From Pontibacter cellulosilyticus (lineage in GTDB: Bacteria; Bacteroidota; Bacteroidia; Cytophagales; Hymenobacteraceae): a DNA stretch of 64,000 nt. The notes beneath the pieces are model-generated. The model was not told the DNA's origin and made no database searches. It was given only the letters and a program-made list of their open reading frames with translations. Positions 8,342-18,065 of the stretch are shown in pieces (the first letter of the stretch is position 1; each line of letters begins with the position of its first letter). The position numbers and the translations under genes were made by a program. Where the stretch lies: the NCBI RefSeq assembly GCF_014306105.1, contig NZ_JACRVF010000001.1:620001-684000 (forward strand), written 5' to 3'.

Positions 8342-9079
8342 TTGGAGCTTCACACCCCTACATCTGCACGCTTAACCACCCTCACCCTGTTTGGAATCAA
8401 AAAAGGCAGCCTCCGTTGGGGACTGGCACAAATGGGCACTTCAGGACCACACTTAAGTAAAGTACCAGGGCTTTTGTTTTACAAACTGTTGGGAAGCGGA
8501 CACGGTAAGGGATTTAGTATAAAACCAAACTTCTGGCGCTACGGCTTAATGTGTACCTGGGAAAGTGAAGCCGCAGCAGATACCTTCCTGAACAGTTCAG
8601 CGCTGATGCAGGAGTATAAAAACCATACGTTTGAATCCTGGACAATTAGACTCTTGCCCTATCAGTCGCATGGGCAGTGGGACAATCAGGAACCCTTCTC
8701 TCCTACCTTAACTGAGCCTCATACTTCCGGCCCTGTTGCAGTACTTACCCGGGCAAGTATAAACTGGCTGGCCTTGCCTAACTTCTGGCGTTTTGTGCCC
8801 GAAACCAGTAAAGCCCTTGATGATGCCGAAGGGTTAATCTGCTCCATTGGATTAGGAGAATTACCTTTTATCAGGCAGGCTACTTTTAGTGTTTGGGAAA
8901 GTATGGAAGCGATGAAGCAGTATGCCTACAAAAACCCGCTGCACAAAGAAGTAATGCGTCGCACAAGAGCTGAGAATTGGTACAGCGAAGAGTTGTTTGC
9001 CCGTTTCAAACCTGTTGCCACACAAGGCACCTGGAATGGAAAAGATCCGTTGGAACATGTTAAGCTTACAGAAATATAG
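8342..9079 (+). CDS. Spheroidene monooxygenase-like (CrtA family) carotenoid oxygenase
   Basis: About 246 residues. CrtA-family enzymes are heme-dependent oxygenases that add keto groups to acyclic carotenoids. The protein has the family's duplicated layout: LTLFGIKKGSLRWGLAQM, PNFWRYGLMCTWES, then LPNFWRFVPETSKALDDA, LGELPFIRQATFSVWES and the closing RTRAENWYSEELFARF. The second half in particular is diagnostic. There is no in-frame ATG until residue 31 of this call (42 of the longest frame). TTG at 8309, 8318 or 8342 are all possible, and 8342 is preferred because the putative promoter lies over the first two. No other carotenoid gene is in the window. Confidence 0.82.
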   Translation: MELHTPTSARLTTLTLFGIKKGSLRWGLAQMGTSGPHLSKVPGLLFYKLLGSGHGKGFSIKPNFWRYGLMCTWESEAAADTFLNSSALMQEYKNHTFESWTIRLLPYQSHGQWDNQEPFSPTLTEPHTSGPVAVLTRASINWLALPNFWRFVPETSKALDDAEGLICSIGLGELPFIRQATFSVWESMEAMKQYAYKNPLHKEVMRRTRAENWYSEELFARFKPVATQGTWNGKDPLEHVKLTEI

Positions 9080-9086
9080 GTGCAGC

Positions 9087-9686
9087 TTAAAATAAGCCTG
9101 CAACTCCAAAACCAATAATCAGGATGCTGCTGGCAATGTTCAGTAACCTGATTACGCTGCGATTTCTGATAAACCTGCCAAGAGAGGCTCCAAAGAACGC
9201 CAGCATCAACTGTATGATCAGGCTTCCGGAAAAGATAGCTGCAGCCAGCAAGATTATATCAACAAAACCTGTAACTGGAGAAATAAGCTGCCCAGAGAAC
9301 CCAAGGAAAAGTATAATGGTAAGCGGATTTACAATAGTTAGCAGATACGTTGACAGCAAATAGTTGCCTTTACCTACCTCCTGCTTTGCCTCTGTTGGCG
9401 GTGTTTCCCTCAGGCTTCCTTTCAGCATCCAGGCACCAAAAAGAAATAAAACACCAGCGGTTGCATAAGAGAAGTATAGCTGATTTGTCTTCAGAAATCC
9501 CACGATAACAGTGCCAAGTGTAAAGGCAATTATGCCGTAAGTAAAATCGGCCAGGGCTGCTCCCACGCCACTTAGTGCTCCGCTTTTTAAACCTGAATTA
9601 AGTCCCCTGTTTATGATAAGTATAGCTATTGGCCCGACTGCAATGGCAATCGTTACTCCAAAAATAAATGCCTTTACCATTTCCAT
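9087..9686 (-). CDS. LysE/RhtB-family amino-acid exporter
   Basis: A 199-residue membrane protein with six predicted helices. The N-terminal signature FIFGVTIAIAVGPIAILIINRGL and the NPLTIILFLGF segment in helix 4 are typical of LysE/RhtB/CadD exporters. These secrete amino acids or small metabolites from the cytoplasm by proton exchange. Its stop lies 7 bases from the stop of the convergent crtA-like gene, with no separate terminator between them. The substrate cannot be read from sequence. Confidence 0.88.
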   Translation of the reverse strand: MEMVKAFIFGVTIAIAVGPIAILIINRGLNSGLKSGALSGVGAALADFTYGIIAFTLGTVIVGFLKTNQLYFSYATAGVLFLFGAWMLKGSLRETPPTEAKQEVGKGNYLLSTYLLTIVNPLTIILFLGFSGQLISPVTGFVDIILLAAAIFSGSLIIQLMLAFFGASLGRFIRNRSVIRLLNIASSILIIGFGVAGLF

Positions 9687-9745
9687 ACTTTAAGATTGAT
9701 TTATCAGAAGACGTTTTAGAATGTAAAAAGACGCAGGTTTAAAAA

Positions 9746-10453
9746 CTACTTTTTCATGCGCTGCATAATGTCCTCCAACAAATCAACCTGGATCTGCTGT
9801 ATCTCTAGCAAGCGTTGGTTTTGCTGTATAATCAAATGGTCAACCTTTTCATGCAGCAGCCTTATCTCCAGCTCCGCTTTCAGGTTTACCTGGTAATCAT
9901 ACTCTGAACGCTGCCGGTCCTTTGCATCTTTCCGGTTCTGGCTCATCATAATAATGGGTGCTTGTATAGCTGCCAGACAGGAAAGGATCAGGTTCAGAAG
10001 TATAAATGGAAACGGATCAAAAGGACGTGAGGCTACAAAATATACATTAATGGCCATCCAAAGGAACAGGAAGCTGAAGAAGATCATGATAAATGTCCAG
10101 CTGCCACCAAACGAAGCAATTTTATCAGATAATCTTTCTCCTAATGTCAACTTTACCTTCAATTCGTCTTCGATATTAGAAGAAAGAAGTTCGTGCTTGT
10201 TTATACTTTGGATTACCTCCTCCTCTAGGTTTGATATTTCGCCTAGTTCTCGCTTTAAGACTTGCTCCAGGTACAGCTTGCGGTAACTGTTTAAGGTTTT
10301 TAAAGATATGTAGTGCTGCTCTTCAAAATCGGGATGATCTGCCTTTATTAACGCTAGGATACTTTTACGAATGCTAGTGCCAGCTACCAACTCCTGCATG
10401 GGCAGGTGCTTTTTTGTAATCTGGCAATACCCTGTATTGCGATGGTTTTTCAT
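9746..10453 (-). CDS. DUF1003 membrane protein
   Basis: About 235 residues. The N-terminal part has a CQITKKHLPMQELVAGTSIR segment typical of DUF1003 proteins. Two central helices (TFIMIFFSFLFLWMAINVYF and PFPFILLNLILSCLAAIQAPIIMM) are followed by the signature SQNRKDAKDRQRSEYDYQVN. A C-terminal coiled coil (EIRLLHEKVDHLIIQQNQRLLEIQ) ends the protein. The function of DUF1003 is unknown. A GTG start at 10474 would add seven residues, but ATG 10453 is preferred. Spacing to its neighbours suggests a single-gene unit. Confidence 0.85.
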   Translation of the reverse strand: MKNHRNTGYCQITKKHLPMQELVAGTSIRKSILALIKADHPDFEEQHYISLKTLNSYRKLYLEQVLKRELGEISNLEEEVIQSINKHELLSSNIEDELKVKLTLGERLSDKIASFGGSWTFIMIFFSFLFLWMAINVYFVASRPFDPFPFILLNLILSCLAAIQAPIIMMSQNRKDAKDRQRSEYDYQVNLKAELEIRLLHEKVDHLIIQQNQRLLEIQQIQVDLLEDIMQRMKK

Positions 10454-10525
10454 AAGGCAACAGCTAATACCCACTGTTGCTTACGCATAAGTACAGGTTA
10501 AAGTAAATGCGCTATCTTAATGCTA

Positions 10526-10559
10526 AAAAAATAAAGCTGCAGTGGAGGCTGCAGCTTTT
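10526..10559 (-). terminator. Rho-independent terminator of the DsbA-family gene
   Basis: AAAGCTGCAG (10533-10542) and CTGCAGCTTT (10549-10558) form a 10-bp stem with a 6-base loop. On the minus strand it is followed by TATTTTTTT. It lies 7 bases past the stop at 10565. Confidence 0.88.
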
Positions 10560-10564
10560 CAGGG

Positions 10565-11239
10565 TTATTTGGTTTGGCTCTGATTAGGAGCTATCTCTTT
10601 TATTACCCTTTGCAGGTGCGCAGAGAGTCCGTCGTATGGTCTGTATCCACGGCTAACCAAATGGATATTCGTCCCGTTGAGGATGTAAAGGCTCGGGAAA
10701 GCAGTAGCCTGAAGGTGCCGCGCAATCACGAAGTCTTGTTTTGTTTTTTCCAGGATCTCATCCGATCTGAACTTCTCTAGAAATTCTTCTTCCTCTATAC
10801 CAAATTGCAGTGCTATACTTGCCAGCACCTCCGGCTTGGTTACATCGTTGTTATTTGCGTAAAAAGCGCTCTGCACGGCCTCTGCCATTTCAAACTCCAT
10901 TTCCGGTTTCAGGTAGCGCATCGTAACTACGGCACGACAGGCAGGCTCAGTGTCATATACAAAGTCTTCACGGTTGAAAAATGTATAATCGAAAGGCTGA
11001 CCCGTTACCTGGTCCACGTCCTGCCAATGTTGTTTTATACTTGCTTTCATCTGCTCTTCTAGTGGCTTCTCTGTGCCAGGGCGCAATCCGCCCATTACCA
11101 GTTTAAACTGCATGGTACCTTGCTGCTCCTCAATGGTTCTTCTAATTACAGGCGCAAAGCCATAGCACCACGAACACATCGGGTCCATCACGTAAATCAG
11201 GTGAAGTATATCTAATAAGTCTTCTTTCTGCTTTTCCAT
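10565..11239 (-). CDS. DsbA-family (FrnE-like) thioredoxin-fold oxidoreductase
   Basis: A 224-residue protein. Strand LHLIYVMDPMCSWCYGF carries the redox motif C22-S-W-C25. A helical insertion follows, then the thioredoxin cis-Pro segment (ATAFPSLYIL). No signal peptide is present, so this is a cytoplasmic member, like FrnE proteins, rather than periplasmic DsbA. These enzymes catalyse disulfide exchange or isomerisation, often under oxidative stress. A -7 promoter box lies 5 bases before the ATG, suggesting a leaderless or nearly leaderless message. Confidence 0.87.
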   Translation of the reverse strand: MEKQKEDLLDILHLIYVMDPMCSWCYGFAPVIRRTIEEQQGTMQFKLVMGGLRPGTEKPLEEQMKASIKQHWQDVDQVTGQPFDYTFFNREDFVYDTEPACRAVVTMRYLKPEMEFEMAEAVQSAFYANNNDVTKPEVLASIALQFGIEEEEFLEKFRSDEILEKTKQDFVIARHLQATAFPSLYILNGTNIHLVSRGYRPYDGLSAHLQRVIKEIAPNQSQTK

Positions 11240-11243
11240 AGTG

Positions 11244-11251
11244 CAAAGGTA
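11244..11251 (-). promoter_or_regulatory. -7 promoter element directly upstream of the DsbA-family gene
   Basis: On the minus strand the sequence is TACCTTTG (consensus TAnnTTTG), 4 bases before ATG at 11239. The -33 region is weak. The position implies transcription starting at or within a few bases of the start codon. Confidence 0.5.
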
Positions 11252-11460
11252 TGATAATTGGACCGGTGATTAAAGGGATATGCTTCATGAAATTCTTTAG
11301 GATTACCTACTATCAGTTATGTGTCCTTTTAAATCTGAGGTCAAATTTGAGGCAAAGAAATCATTAAAATCTCCTTATTCACTGGGCAAACAATCCAACA
11401 ATTAATAATTAACAATTAACTTAGCGGTTTAACAAAGAACAAGCGAATACTGCATAAACT

Positions 11461-14226
11461 ATGTCAGAGTACAACTTTAACCAGATCGAGAAAAAGTGGC
11501 AGCGCTACTGGGAAGAAAACCAGACGTTTAAACCCTCAGCCACCAGTGATAAACCAAAGTATTACGCCCTGGATATGTTCCCGTATCCATCAGGTGCCGG
11601 ACTGCACGTAGGTCACCCACTCGGTTATATCGCCTCTGACATTGTAAGCCGTTATAAGCGTCTGAAAGGATTTAACGTGCTGCACCCAATGGGCTTCGAC
11701 TCGTTTGGTTTGCCAGCTGAGCAATATGCTATACAGACAGGCCAGCACCCTGCCATTACCACGGAGCAAAACATCGCACGTTACATCGAGCAGCTGAAAA
11801 ACATCGGTTTCTCTTTCGACTGGGAGCGTGAAATCCGCACTTCTGATCCAAGTTATTATAAATGGACACAGTGGATCTTTATGCAACTGTTCAACAGCTA
11901 CTACAATTATACTTCGGATAAAGCTGAAAGTATAGAGAAGCTAGTTGCGGAGTTTGAAACTAACGGTAACGCCAATGTAAATGCTGCCTGCGACGACGAT
12001 ACACCTGCTTTCTCTGCGGAGGAATGGAAAAATATGGATGAGCAGCAGCAGGCAGAAACGTTACTGAAGTATAGACTGACTTACGTGGCCGAAGCAGTTG
12101 TAAACTGGTGTCCTGCTCTAGGTACTGTACTGGCGAACGACGAAGTAGTAGGTGGTGTATCAGAGCGTGGCGGTTACCCGGTAGAGCGTAAGAAAATGCG
12201 CCAGTGGATGATGCGCATCACGGCCTATGCCGAGCGTTTACTGCAAGGTTTGGAAGAGATTGACTGGCCAGAGCCGGTAAAAGAAATGCAGCGTAACTGG
12301 ATTGGTAAATCAGTTGGTGCAGAGCTAGATTTTGCCATTGAAGGTGATGGTCATATTAAAGTATTCACGACACGTATTGATACGATTTTTGGAGCTACGT
12401 TCGTAGTACTTGCCCCTGAACACGAGCTCGTAGAGCAGATCACAACGCCAGAGCAACTTGAGCAGGTAGAGGCTTATGTGCAGGTGGCTAAAAACCGTTC
12501 GGAGCGTGAGCGTATGACGGATGTAAAAACTGTAAGTGGTGTGTTTACTGGTGCCTACGCGATCAACCCTATTTCTGAAGAGCGTGTACCGATCTGGATC
12601 GCTGATTATGTATTGGCTGGTTATGGAACCGGTGCCGTAATGGCCGTACCGGGCCACGATAGCCGTGATTATACTTTTGCCAAGCACTTTAACCTACCAA
12701 TCAGAGAAGTTGTAGCAGGCGGAAATTTAGAAGAAGAAGCCTACGCAGCCAAAGAAGGTAAGATCATTAACTCCGGTTTTCTGAATGGATTGGAAGTGAA
12801 AGATGCCATAAAAGCAGGTATAGCCAAAGCCGAAGAACTGGGCGTTGGCAAGGGCCGTGTGCAGTACCGTATGCGCGATGCCGTTTTCAGCCGCCAGCGC
12901 TACTGGGGTGAGCCGGTGCCGGTATACTTTAAAGATGGCATTCCGCACTTGCTTAAGCAGGAGGATTTGCCTCTTGAGTTACCGAAGATTGATGCCTACC
13001 TGCCAACTGAAACCGGTGAGCCGCCACTAGGTCGCGCCGTTGACTGGAAATATGAGAACCAGTACGAGTATGAGCTGAGCACCATGCCAGGTTGGGCAGG
13101 CAGCAGTTGGTATTGGTACCGCTACATGGACCCTCAGAACGACAACGCCTTTGCCGAAAAAGACAAGATTGAGTACTGGCGCAATGTAGACCTATACATT
13201 GGTGGTTCGGAGCATGCTACAGGTCACCTGCTCTACTCCCGCTTCTGGAACAAATTTATGTTCGACCTGGAGCTGGTGGTGGAGCATGAGCCATTTAAAA
13301 AGCTGATTAACCAGGGTATGATCCAGGGCCGATCTAACTTTGTATACAGAGTAAACGGCACCAATAAGTATGTTTCCTTTGGCCTGAAAGACCAGTATGA
13401 GACAACGCAGCTGCACGTAGACGTGAATATTGTAGAAAACGATGTGCTGGACCTGGAAGCCTTTAAAAAGTGGAGACCTGAGAATGCAGATGCTGAGTTT
13501 ATACTGGAAGATGGAAAGTATAACGTAGGCGTTGAGATAGAGAAGATGTCTAAGTCGAAGTATAACGTAGTTAACCCTGATGACATTGTTGATCGCCAGG
13601 GTGCTGACACGCTGCGTATGTACGAGATGTTCCTGGGGCCGCTGGAGCAGTTTAAGCCTTGGAATACCAACGGCATGGACGGCGTGCATAAGTTCCTGCG
13701 CAAGTTCTGGAGACTCTTCCACGACAACGACGGAAACTTTGCTGTATCTGATGATGCTCCTACGGCTGCTGAGCTAAAGTCGCTGCACAAGACGATCAAA
13801 AAAGTAGAGGAAGATGTGGAGCGTTTCTCCTTCAACACATCCGTTTCTACTTTCATGATTTGCGTAAACGAGCTGACGCAGTTAAAGACAAACAAGCGTG
13901 CTATACTTGAGCCGCTTACAGTTATTCTTTCGCCTTACGCACCACACATCGCTGAAGAGCTTTGGGAAAAACTAGGGCACAGCGGAAGTATAAGCTATGC
14001 CGCTTTTCCTGAGTGGAAGGAAGAGTACCTGGTAGAGAATTCATTTGAATACCCAGTTTCCATAAACGGAAAAACACGTTCTAAGATGACCTTTGCCTTG
14101 GATGCTCCAAAAGATGAAATGGAGAAAGCAGTGTTAGCTGATGAGCAGGTTCAGAAGTTTATGGATGGAAAATCTGCAAAAAAAATCATCATTGTTCCAA
14201 ACAAAATTATCAATGTAGTAGTATAA
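11461..14226 (+). CDS. leuS: Leucyl-tRNA synthetase
   Basis: A 921-residue class I synthetase that charges tRNA-Leu with leucine. The HIGH-type motif is in [16 protein letters not shown] (about residues 42-57) and KMSKS is near residue 695. The CP1 editing domain is seen in [19 protein letters not shown] and VPGHDSRDY, where the conserved Asp of editing is present. The anticodon-binding domain lies at the end. The protein is longer than the 860-residue E. coli enzyme because of insertions usual in Bacteroidota, including one near residues 155-200. It is monocistronic, with a terminator downstream and an AT-rich 220-base upstream region with no visible regulatory leader. Confidence 0.97.
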   Translation: MSEYNFNQIEKKWQRYWEENQTFKPSATSDKPKYYALDMFPYPSGAGLHVGHPLGYIASDIVSRYKRLKGFNVLHPMGFDSFGLPAEQYAIQTGQHPAITTEQNIARYIEQLKNIGFSFDWEREIRTSDPSYYKWTQWIFMQLFNSYYNYTSDKAESIEKLVAEFETNGNANVNAACDDDTPAFSAEEWKNMDEQQQAETLLKYRLTYVAEAVVNWCPALGTVLANDEVVGGVSERGGYPVERKKMRQWMMRITAYAERLLQGLEEIDWPEPVKEMQRNWIGKSVGAELDFAIEGDGHIKVFTTRIDTIFGATFVVLAPEHELVEQITTPEQLEQVEAYVQVAKNRSERERMTDVKTVSGVFTGAYAINPISEERVPIWIADYVLAGYGTGAVMAVPGHDSRDYTFAKHFNLPIREVVAGGNLEEEAYAAKEGKIINSGFLNGLEVKDAIKAGIAKAEELGVGKGRVQYRMRDAVFSRQRYWGEPVPVYFKDGIPHLLKQEDLPLELPKIDAYLPTETGEPPLGRAVDWKYENQYEYELSTMPGWAGSSWYWYRYMDPQNDNAFAEKDKIEYWRNVDLYIGGSEHATGHLLYSRFWNKFMFDLELVVEHEPFKKLINQGMIQGRSNFVYRVNGTNKYVSFGLKDQYETTQLHVDVNIVENDVLDLEAFKKWRPENADAEFILEDGKYNVGVEIEKMSKSKYNVVNPDDIVDRQGADTLRMYEMFLGPLEQFKPWNTNGMDGVHKFLRKFWRLFHDNDGNFAVSDDAPTAAELKSLHKTIKKVEEDVERFSFNTSVSTFMICVNELTQLKTNKRAILEPLTVILSPYAPHIAEELWEKLGHSGSISYAAFPEWKEEYLVENSFEYPVSINGKTRSKMTFALDAPKDEMEKAVLADEQVQKFMDGKSAKKIIIVPNKIINVVV

Positions 14227-14255
14227 GGTTACTCCATCTTACCAATTAACTACAA

Positions 14256-14299
14256 CACAAAGCCGCTCAAGCCCCAAACTTGGCGGCTTTGTGCTTTTT
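14256..14299 (+). terminator. Rho-independent terminator of leuS
   Basis: CACAAAGCCGC (14256-14266) and GCGGCTTTGTG (14283-14293) form an 11-bp stem with a 16-base loop, followed by CTTTTT. Confidence 0.9.
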
Positions 14300-14353
14300 A
14301 CTTCACCCCATATCATCCGTTTTACCGTAAAGTAAGTATACGTTCTCTCCTGT

Positions 14354-15199
14354 ATGCTACGGATTCTTGTGCCTACCGATTTTTCTAAAAACGCCTACAC
14401 TGCTATGCGCACAGGTCTACTTTTGGCAAAGAGCTTTGGCGCTGAAGTTGTGTTTATGCATGCCATGTCTAAGCCCATGGTACCGGCCACCTCTCCTGAA
14501 GAAGTATACAACAGCCTGCTTGAAAACGAAATAAAAGAGTTGCACGAAAAGCTACGCAGGAGCTGCCATGCTTTGTATGACGAAATCAGGTTGCACCATA
14601 GTGAAGTAATGAAACAAGTGCTTGTTGTATCATCTCCACTACCTGAAACTATATTACAAGTAGCCGCAAATCAAAATATTGACTTAGTGGTTATGGGTGC
14701 CGGAGGTATAAACAGCATGAAGAGCCTGCTGTTTGGGAGTAATACCCTCCAAATGATTGGTCTTACAAATGTGCCTCTGCTAATAGTACCGGAAAAGTAT
14801 GTATTCAAAGGTTTTCATCAAATATACACCGTAGTACGGACAAAAGATTTAGGCTACAGAGATGGTTACCAATTATTACTTAGGTTTGCCCGTAATTTCA
14901 GCGCTGCCCTTAAATTTCTTGTTATTCAAAAAGACGAAGTCTTCGAACCGCATCTTTCTGATATCATTGGCTCAAATGTACTATTAGAAGAATTCCGTGT
15001 GCTAAAATATCAGGTATTAACTGTAAGTAAAATAGAGGTACTACAGGTTTATAAAAATAATCAACCCATTGATTTGTTTGCATGGCTTCCTAATAACAAA
15101 AGCTTCTGGTCGGATACTTTTTCAGATGATTTTGCAGAAGAAGTGCTGACAAAACTGCATTTGCCCCTACTCATCATTCCGCCTGAAGCCAAAATTTAA
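14354..15199 (+). CDS. Universal stress protein (UspA family)
   Basis: A 281-residue protein with an N-terminal Usp domain: ILVPTDFSKNAYTAMRTGLLLAKSF at the start and the nucleotide-loop region NIDLVVMGAGGINSMKSLLFGSNTLQMIGLTNVPLLIVP near residues 110-150. The second half (about 155-281) resembles a degenerate second Usp domain without a clear G-x2-G-x9-G motif. It lies 13 bases before a CPA2 antiporter gene, so the two are probably co-transcribed. Usp proteins often sit beside cation antiporters, and a regulatory role for the antiporter is inferred from this. Confidence 0.88.
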   Translation: MLRILVPTDFSKNAYTAMRTGLLLAKSFGAEVVFMHAMSKPMVPATSPEEVYNSLLENEIKELHEKLRRSCHALYDEIRLHHSEVMKQVLVVSSPLPETILQVAANQNIDLVVMGAGGINSMKSLLFGSNTLQMIGLTNVPLLIVPEKYVFKGFHQIYTVVRTKDLGYRDGYQLLLRFARNFSAALKFLVIQKDEVFEPHLSDIIGSNVLLEEFRVLKYQVLTVSKIEVLQVYKNNQPIDLFAWLPNNKSFWSDTFSDDFAEEVLTKLHLPLLIIPPEAKI

Positions 15200-15212
15200 A
15201 GAAGCCAATAGT

Positions 15213-16853
15213 ATGGGCAGTATAGAACTTCTACCATTTCATGAATTCGCCTTAATACTTATTCTGGCAGCAGTATTAGGATTTGTGGGCCAACTTTTAA
15301 AGCAGCCCCTTATCGTTGTTTTTATTGCACTTGGCATACTTGTTGGCCCGTCTGTTCTGAACTTAGTAGCGTCCACCGATAAAGTAAGCCTCTTATCAGA
15401 ATTAGGTATTGTTATACTTCTTTTCCTGGTCGGCCTAAAACTGGACCTGAACTTAATCCGGTCTATGGGTAAGGTTGCCATTACTACGGGGCTCGGGCAG
15501 GTTATCTTTACTTCTGTTATTGGGTTTCTACTTTGCTTAGGTCTCGGCTACGATTCCATAACAGCCTTATATATAGCCATAGCCTTAACATTTTCAAGTA
15601 CTATAATCATAGTTAAGCTATTATCTGATAAAAAAGAAATTGATTCGTTGCACGGTCAAATCGCCATAGGCTTTCTAATAGTGCAGGATTTGGTTGTAGT
15701 GTTCCTGATGATAGCCCTGACAGCGTTAGACAAAACAGCAGATGATCAGTTGTTTTATAGCATATTAAAGATGCTGGGCCGAGGAGTTACAGTTCTATTG
15801 GTTTATGCCATACTTGTTGCTTATGTGATACCCAAACTTGTGCAACGGTTGGCAAAAACACAGGAGTTACTCATACTTTTCTCTATCGCCTGGGCTATAA
15901 CAGCAGCCTCGGCCAGCGATATGTTAGGCTTTAGCAGGGAGGTCGGAGCATTCATGGCGGGTGTTTCGTTAGCTTCCTCACCTTTTCGCAATATAATCAC
16001 CGGCCGTTTAGTTAGTCTTCGGGATTTCCTGCTGTTGTTCTTTTTCATACACCTGGGTCTGCATCTGGATTTGAAACTGATCGGAGACCAGGTTACAACT
16101 GCAATTATACTTTCAGTTTTTGTATTAGCAGGAAACCCGCTTATAGTGCTAGTAATTATGGGTTTTATGGGATATCGAAAGAGGACCAGCTTTCTGGCAG
16201 GGCTCACAGTTGCTCAAATAAGTGAGTTCTCTCTAATTTTTGCCACACTTGGCTATACTTTAGGACACATAAACCAAGAAACAGTAGGCCTTGTCACATT
16301 AGTAGGTTTAATCACTATAGGTCTTTCCACCTACATGATTATTTACTCTCATACCTTGTTTGCTTGGATGTCTCCTTTGCTTGATATTTTTGAAAGGAAA
16401 GTACCCTACCGCGAAGATAATAGTGTGCTAGATCAAACATCACCTCTGGATGTTATTTTGATTGGACTTGGAAGATTTGGTAGTACTATTGCGAATGCCT
16501 TACAACGTGATAGGTACAGGTTTATGGCAGTTGATTTTGATCCCAAACATGTTAAAATCTGGCAAAGAAATGGCATACAGGCACAATATGGTGATATTGA
16601 AGACCCTGACCTGCCGGACCAACTCCCTTTGCAACAAACTAAGTGTATTGTTAGCAGTATTGCTGATGTACAGTTAAACTTAGGGCTTATCCGGATGCTA
16701 AAGTATAATAATTACAGAGGAGAAATAGCCGTTACAGCACATCGTTCAATAGATGCATTGGCTCTCGAAGATGAGAAAGTAACTGTATTATTGCCCTTTA
16801 CTGATGCTGCAGAATCTGTTTGCAATAAGTTATTTAAGCTACAGAAAAGCTAA
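15213..16853 (+). CDS. CPA2-family monovalent cation:proton antiporter with RCK domain (KefB/YbaL-like)
   Basis: A 546-residue protein. A Na_H_Exchanger domain of about 12 helices (residues 1-385) includes the GFLIVQDLVVVFLM segment, whose adjacent Gln-Asp marks the ion-binding site of CPA2 antiporters. A cytoplasmic RCK_N/TrkA_N nucleotide-binding domain follows, with DVILIGLGRFGS near residue 413 and an acidic residue at the end of the second strand (VDFD). Such proteins exchange K+ or Na+ for H+ and are gated by NAD(H) or other ligands. The gene follows the Usp gene by 13 bases. It is closer to KefB/YbaL than to NhaA in the same window. Confidence 0.9.
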   Translation: MGSIELLPFHEFALILILAAVLGFVGQLLKQPLIVVFIALGILVGPSVLNLVASTDKVSLLSELGIVILLFLVGLKLDLNLIRSMGKVAITTGLGQVIFTSVIGFLLCLGLGYDSITALYIAIALTFSSTIIIVKLLSDKKEIDSLHGQIAIGFLIVQDLVVVFLMIALTALDKTADDQLFYSILKMLGRGVTVLLVYAILVAYVIPKLVQRLAKTQELLILFSIAWAITAASASDMLGFSREVGAFMAGVSLASSPFRNIITGRLVSLRDFLLLFFFIHLGLHLDLKLIGDQVTTAIILSVFVLAGNPLIVLVIMGFMGYRKRTSFLAGLTVAQISEFSLIFATLGYTLGHINQETVGLVTLVGLITIGLSTYMIIYSHTLFAWMSPLLDIFERKVPYREDNSVLDQTSPLDVILIGLGRFGSTIANALQRDRYRFMAVDFDPKHVKIWQRNGIQAQYGDIEDPDLPDQLPLQQTKCIVSSIADVQLNLGLIRMLKYNNYRGEIAVTAHRSIDALALEDEKVTVLLPFTDAAESVCNKLFKLQKS

Positions 16854-16861
16854 GGCAGGCA

Positions 16862-16905
16862 AAAAATAGCGGGTGTAGCGAAGAATATATCCTTGCTACA
16901 CCCGC
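16862..16905 (-). terminator. Rho-independent terminator of the MarR gene
   Basis: GCGGGTGTAGC (16869-16879) and GCTACACCCGC (16895-16905) form an 11-bp stem. Only the minus strand has a following T run (TATTTTTT), so it serves the MarR gene, though it may also stop the convergent antiporter transcript. Confidence 0.85.
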
Positions 16906-16948
16906 ATGGTAAGGTAGGTTAGTAAAGTTAGATTAGATAAAAAGTATC

Positions 16949-17443
16949 TTAAAGTTGTGAGTTAACTTGCTCAGGACGTGAGTCAGCTTTTAAGGAGGTT
17001 CTAAGTTTTTGTAGTAACTGCGCTACTTGACCTGCCTCTTCTTCTGTTATGCCATATAACTTTTGATCAAGTTCAGGTAGAGCATCGTCAAGGCCTTCAA
17101 GTACCTTTAAGCCTGTATCTGAAACAAGTATATTAACCAATCTTTTATCAGACGGATTTTGTGTTACTGTAACAAAGCCTTTCGCGCTTAGCCGGCTAAC
17201 AAGCCGTGATGCATCAGACATTTTATCTAACAGTTTTTCCCTAAGGAAAGAAGTGGATACAGGTTTTGGAAACTGATCACGCAATATACGCAATGCGTTG
17301 TATTGCTGGAAAGTAAGACCAAATTGCTTGAAAAAGTTTTCATAAGTATTATACAACAATCCCTGTGTGTATAAGATACTCATGCTGGCTTTTTGCCATT
17401 CGTTTCGGAAGTATTTGTAACCTACTTCGTTCTCTAGATTCAT
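16949..17443 (-). CDS. MarR-family transcriptional regulator
   Basis: A 164-residue winged-helix regulator. The DNA-binding region is LTFQQYNALRILRDQFPKPVSTSFLREKLLDKMSDASRLVSRLSAKGFV, followed by the wing VTQNPSDKRLVNILVSDTG, an arrangement diagnostic of MarR. It is a dimeric repressor or activator whose ligand is unknown. Its stop faces the CPA2 antiporter gene, so it is not in that operon. Upstream is a 229-base AT-rich gap with no obvious operator palindrome. Confidence 0.9.
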   Translation of the reverse strand: MNLENEVGYKYFRNEWQKASMSILYTQGLLYNTYENFFKQFGLTFQQYNALRILRDQFPKPVSTSFLREKLLDKMSDASRLVSRLSAKGFVTVTQNPSDKRLVNILVSDTGLKVLEGLDDALPELDQKLYGITEEEAGQVAQLLQKLRTSLKADSRPEQVNSQL

Positions 17444-17672
17444 CTTCTTTAGTGTGGTGTGGTTCTGCTTATCAATAATAGAAATAAAAAATGATTATTC
17501 AGCAGCTTTGCACAAAAATTTATTTATCTAAAGCTGAAATATTATAAAAATAATAGTAATATGCAGGCTTTTGCTGTCGTGTAACCATTGTTCATTTCTC
17601 GAACTAAACAATTAGATCTTGTTATGGATGAAAGGATTGATTGTTTTGAAATGGCCTGTGTTATCTTAAAAC

Positions 17673-18065
17673 CTACCACAAACCTATCTGCGCTTTTACC
17701 AGCTTTGTCAGCTTTGAAGAGACCAAACTGTAAGATTCATCAATGAGGCGATAAATCAGTTGCTGATCGAGCCCAGATTCTGGCAACACTGTATTCCAGT
17801 GGGTTTTATTCATATGATAGCCAGGCAGTATTTGATACGGATACTGATCGCGCAGCTCAATCGCCCTTGCAGGATTACATTTTAATGCGATCCCTTTGCT
17901 GTACTCTGATAAACTGCATAAAGCAAACATTTTACCTCCAACCTTAAATACTAAAGTATCATAATCAAATGGGAGTTCTTCCGTTACTCCTTTTTTGGCA
18001 ATGCAATAATCTCTAAAGTCCTCTATATGTATTATACTTTTGCTTATTGCGCTACCCACTCCCAC
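17673..18065 (-). CDS. MmcQ/YjbR-family protein
   Basis: About 130 residues with the YjbR/CyaY-like fold signature: IEDFRDYCIAKKGVTEELPFDYDTLVFKVGGKMFAL, then ALKCNPARAIELRDQYP and the PGYHMNKTHWNTV block. Members bind DNA in vitro in some species, but the cellular role is unclear. No ATG is available. GTG at 18065 (or 18059) is the likely start and overlaps the end of the upstream lipoprotein gene by 22 bases, which suggests translational coupling. Confidence 0.85.
   Translation of the reverse strand: MGVGSAISKSIIHIEDFRDYCIAKKGVTEELPFDYDTLVFKVGGKMFALCSLSEYSKGIALKCNPARAIELRDQYPYQILPGYHMNKTHWNTVLPESGLDQQLIYRLIDESYSLVSSKLTKLVKAQIGLW

Noticed and set aside
11330-11460. T-box or leucine leader before leuS
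   Set aside because: No Leu-rich ORF or terminator/antiterminator pair was found; T-boxes are not expected in this phylum.
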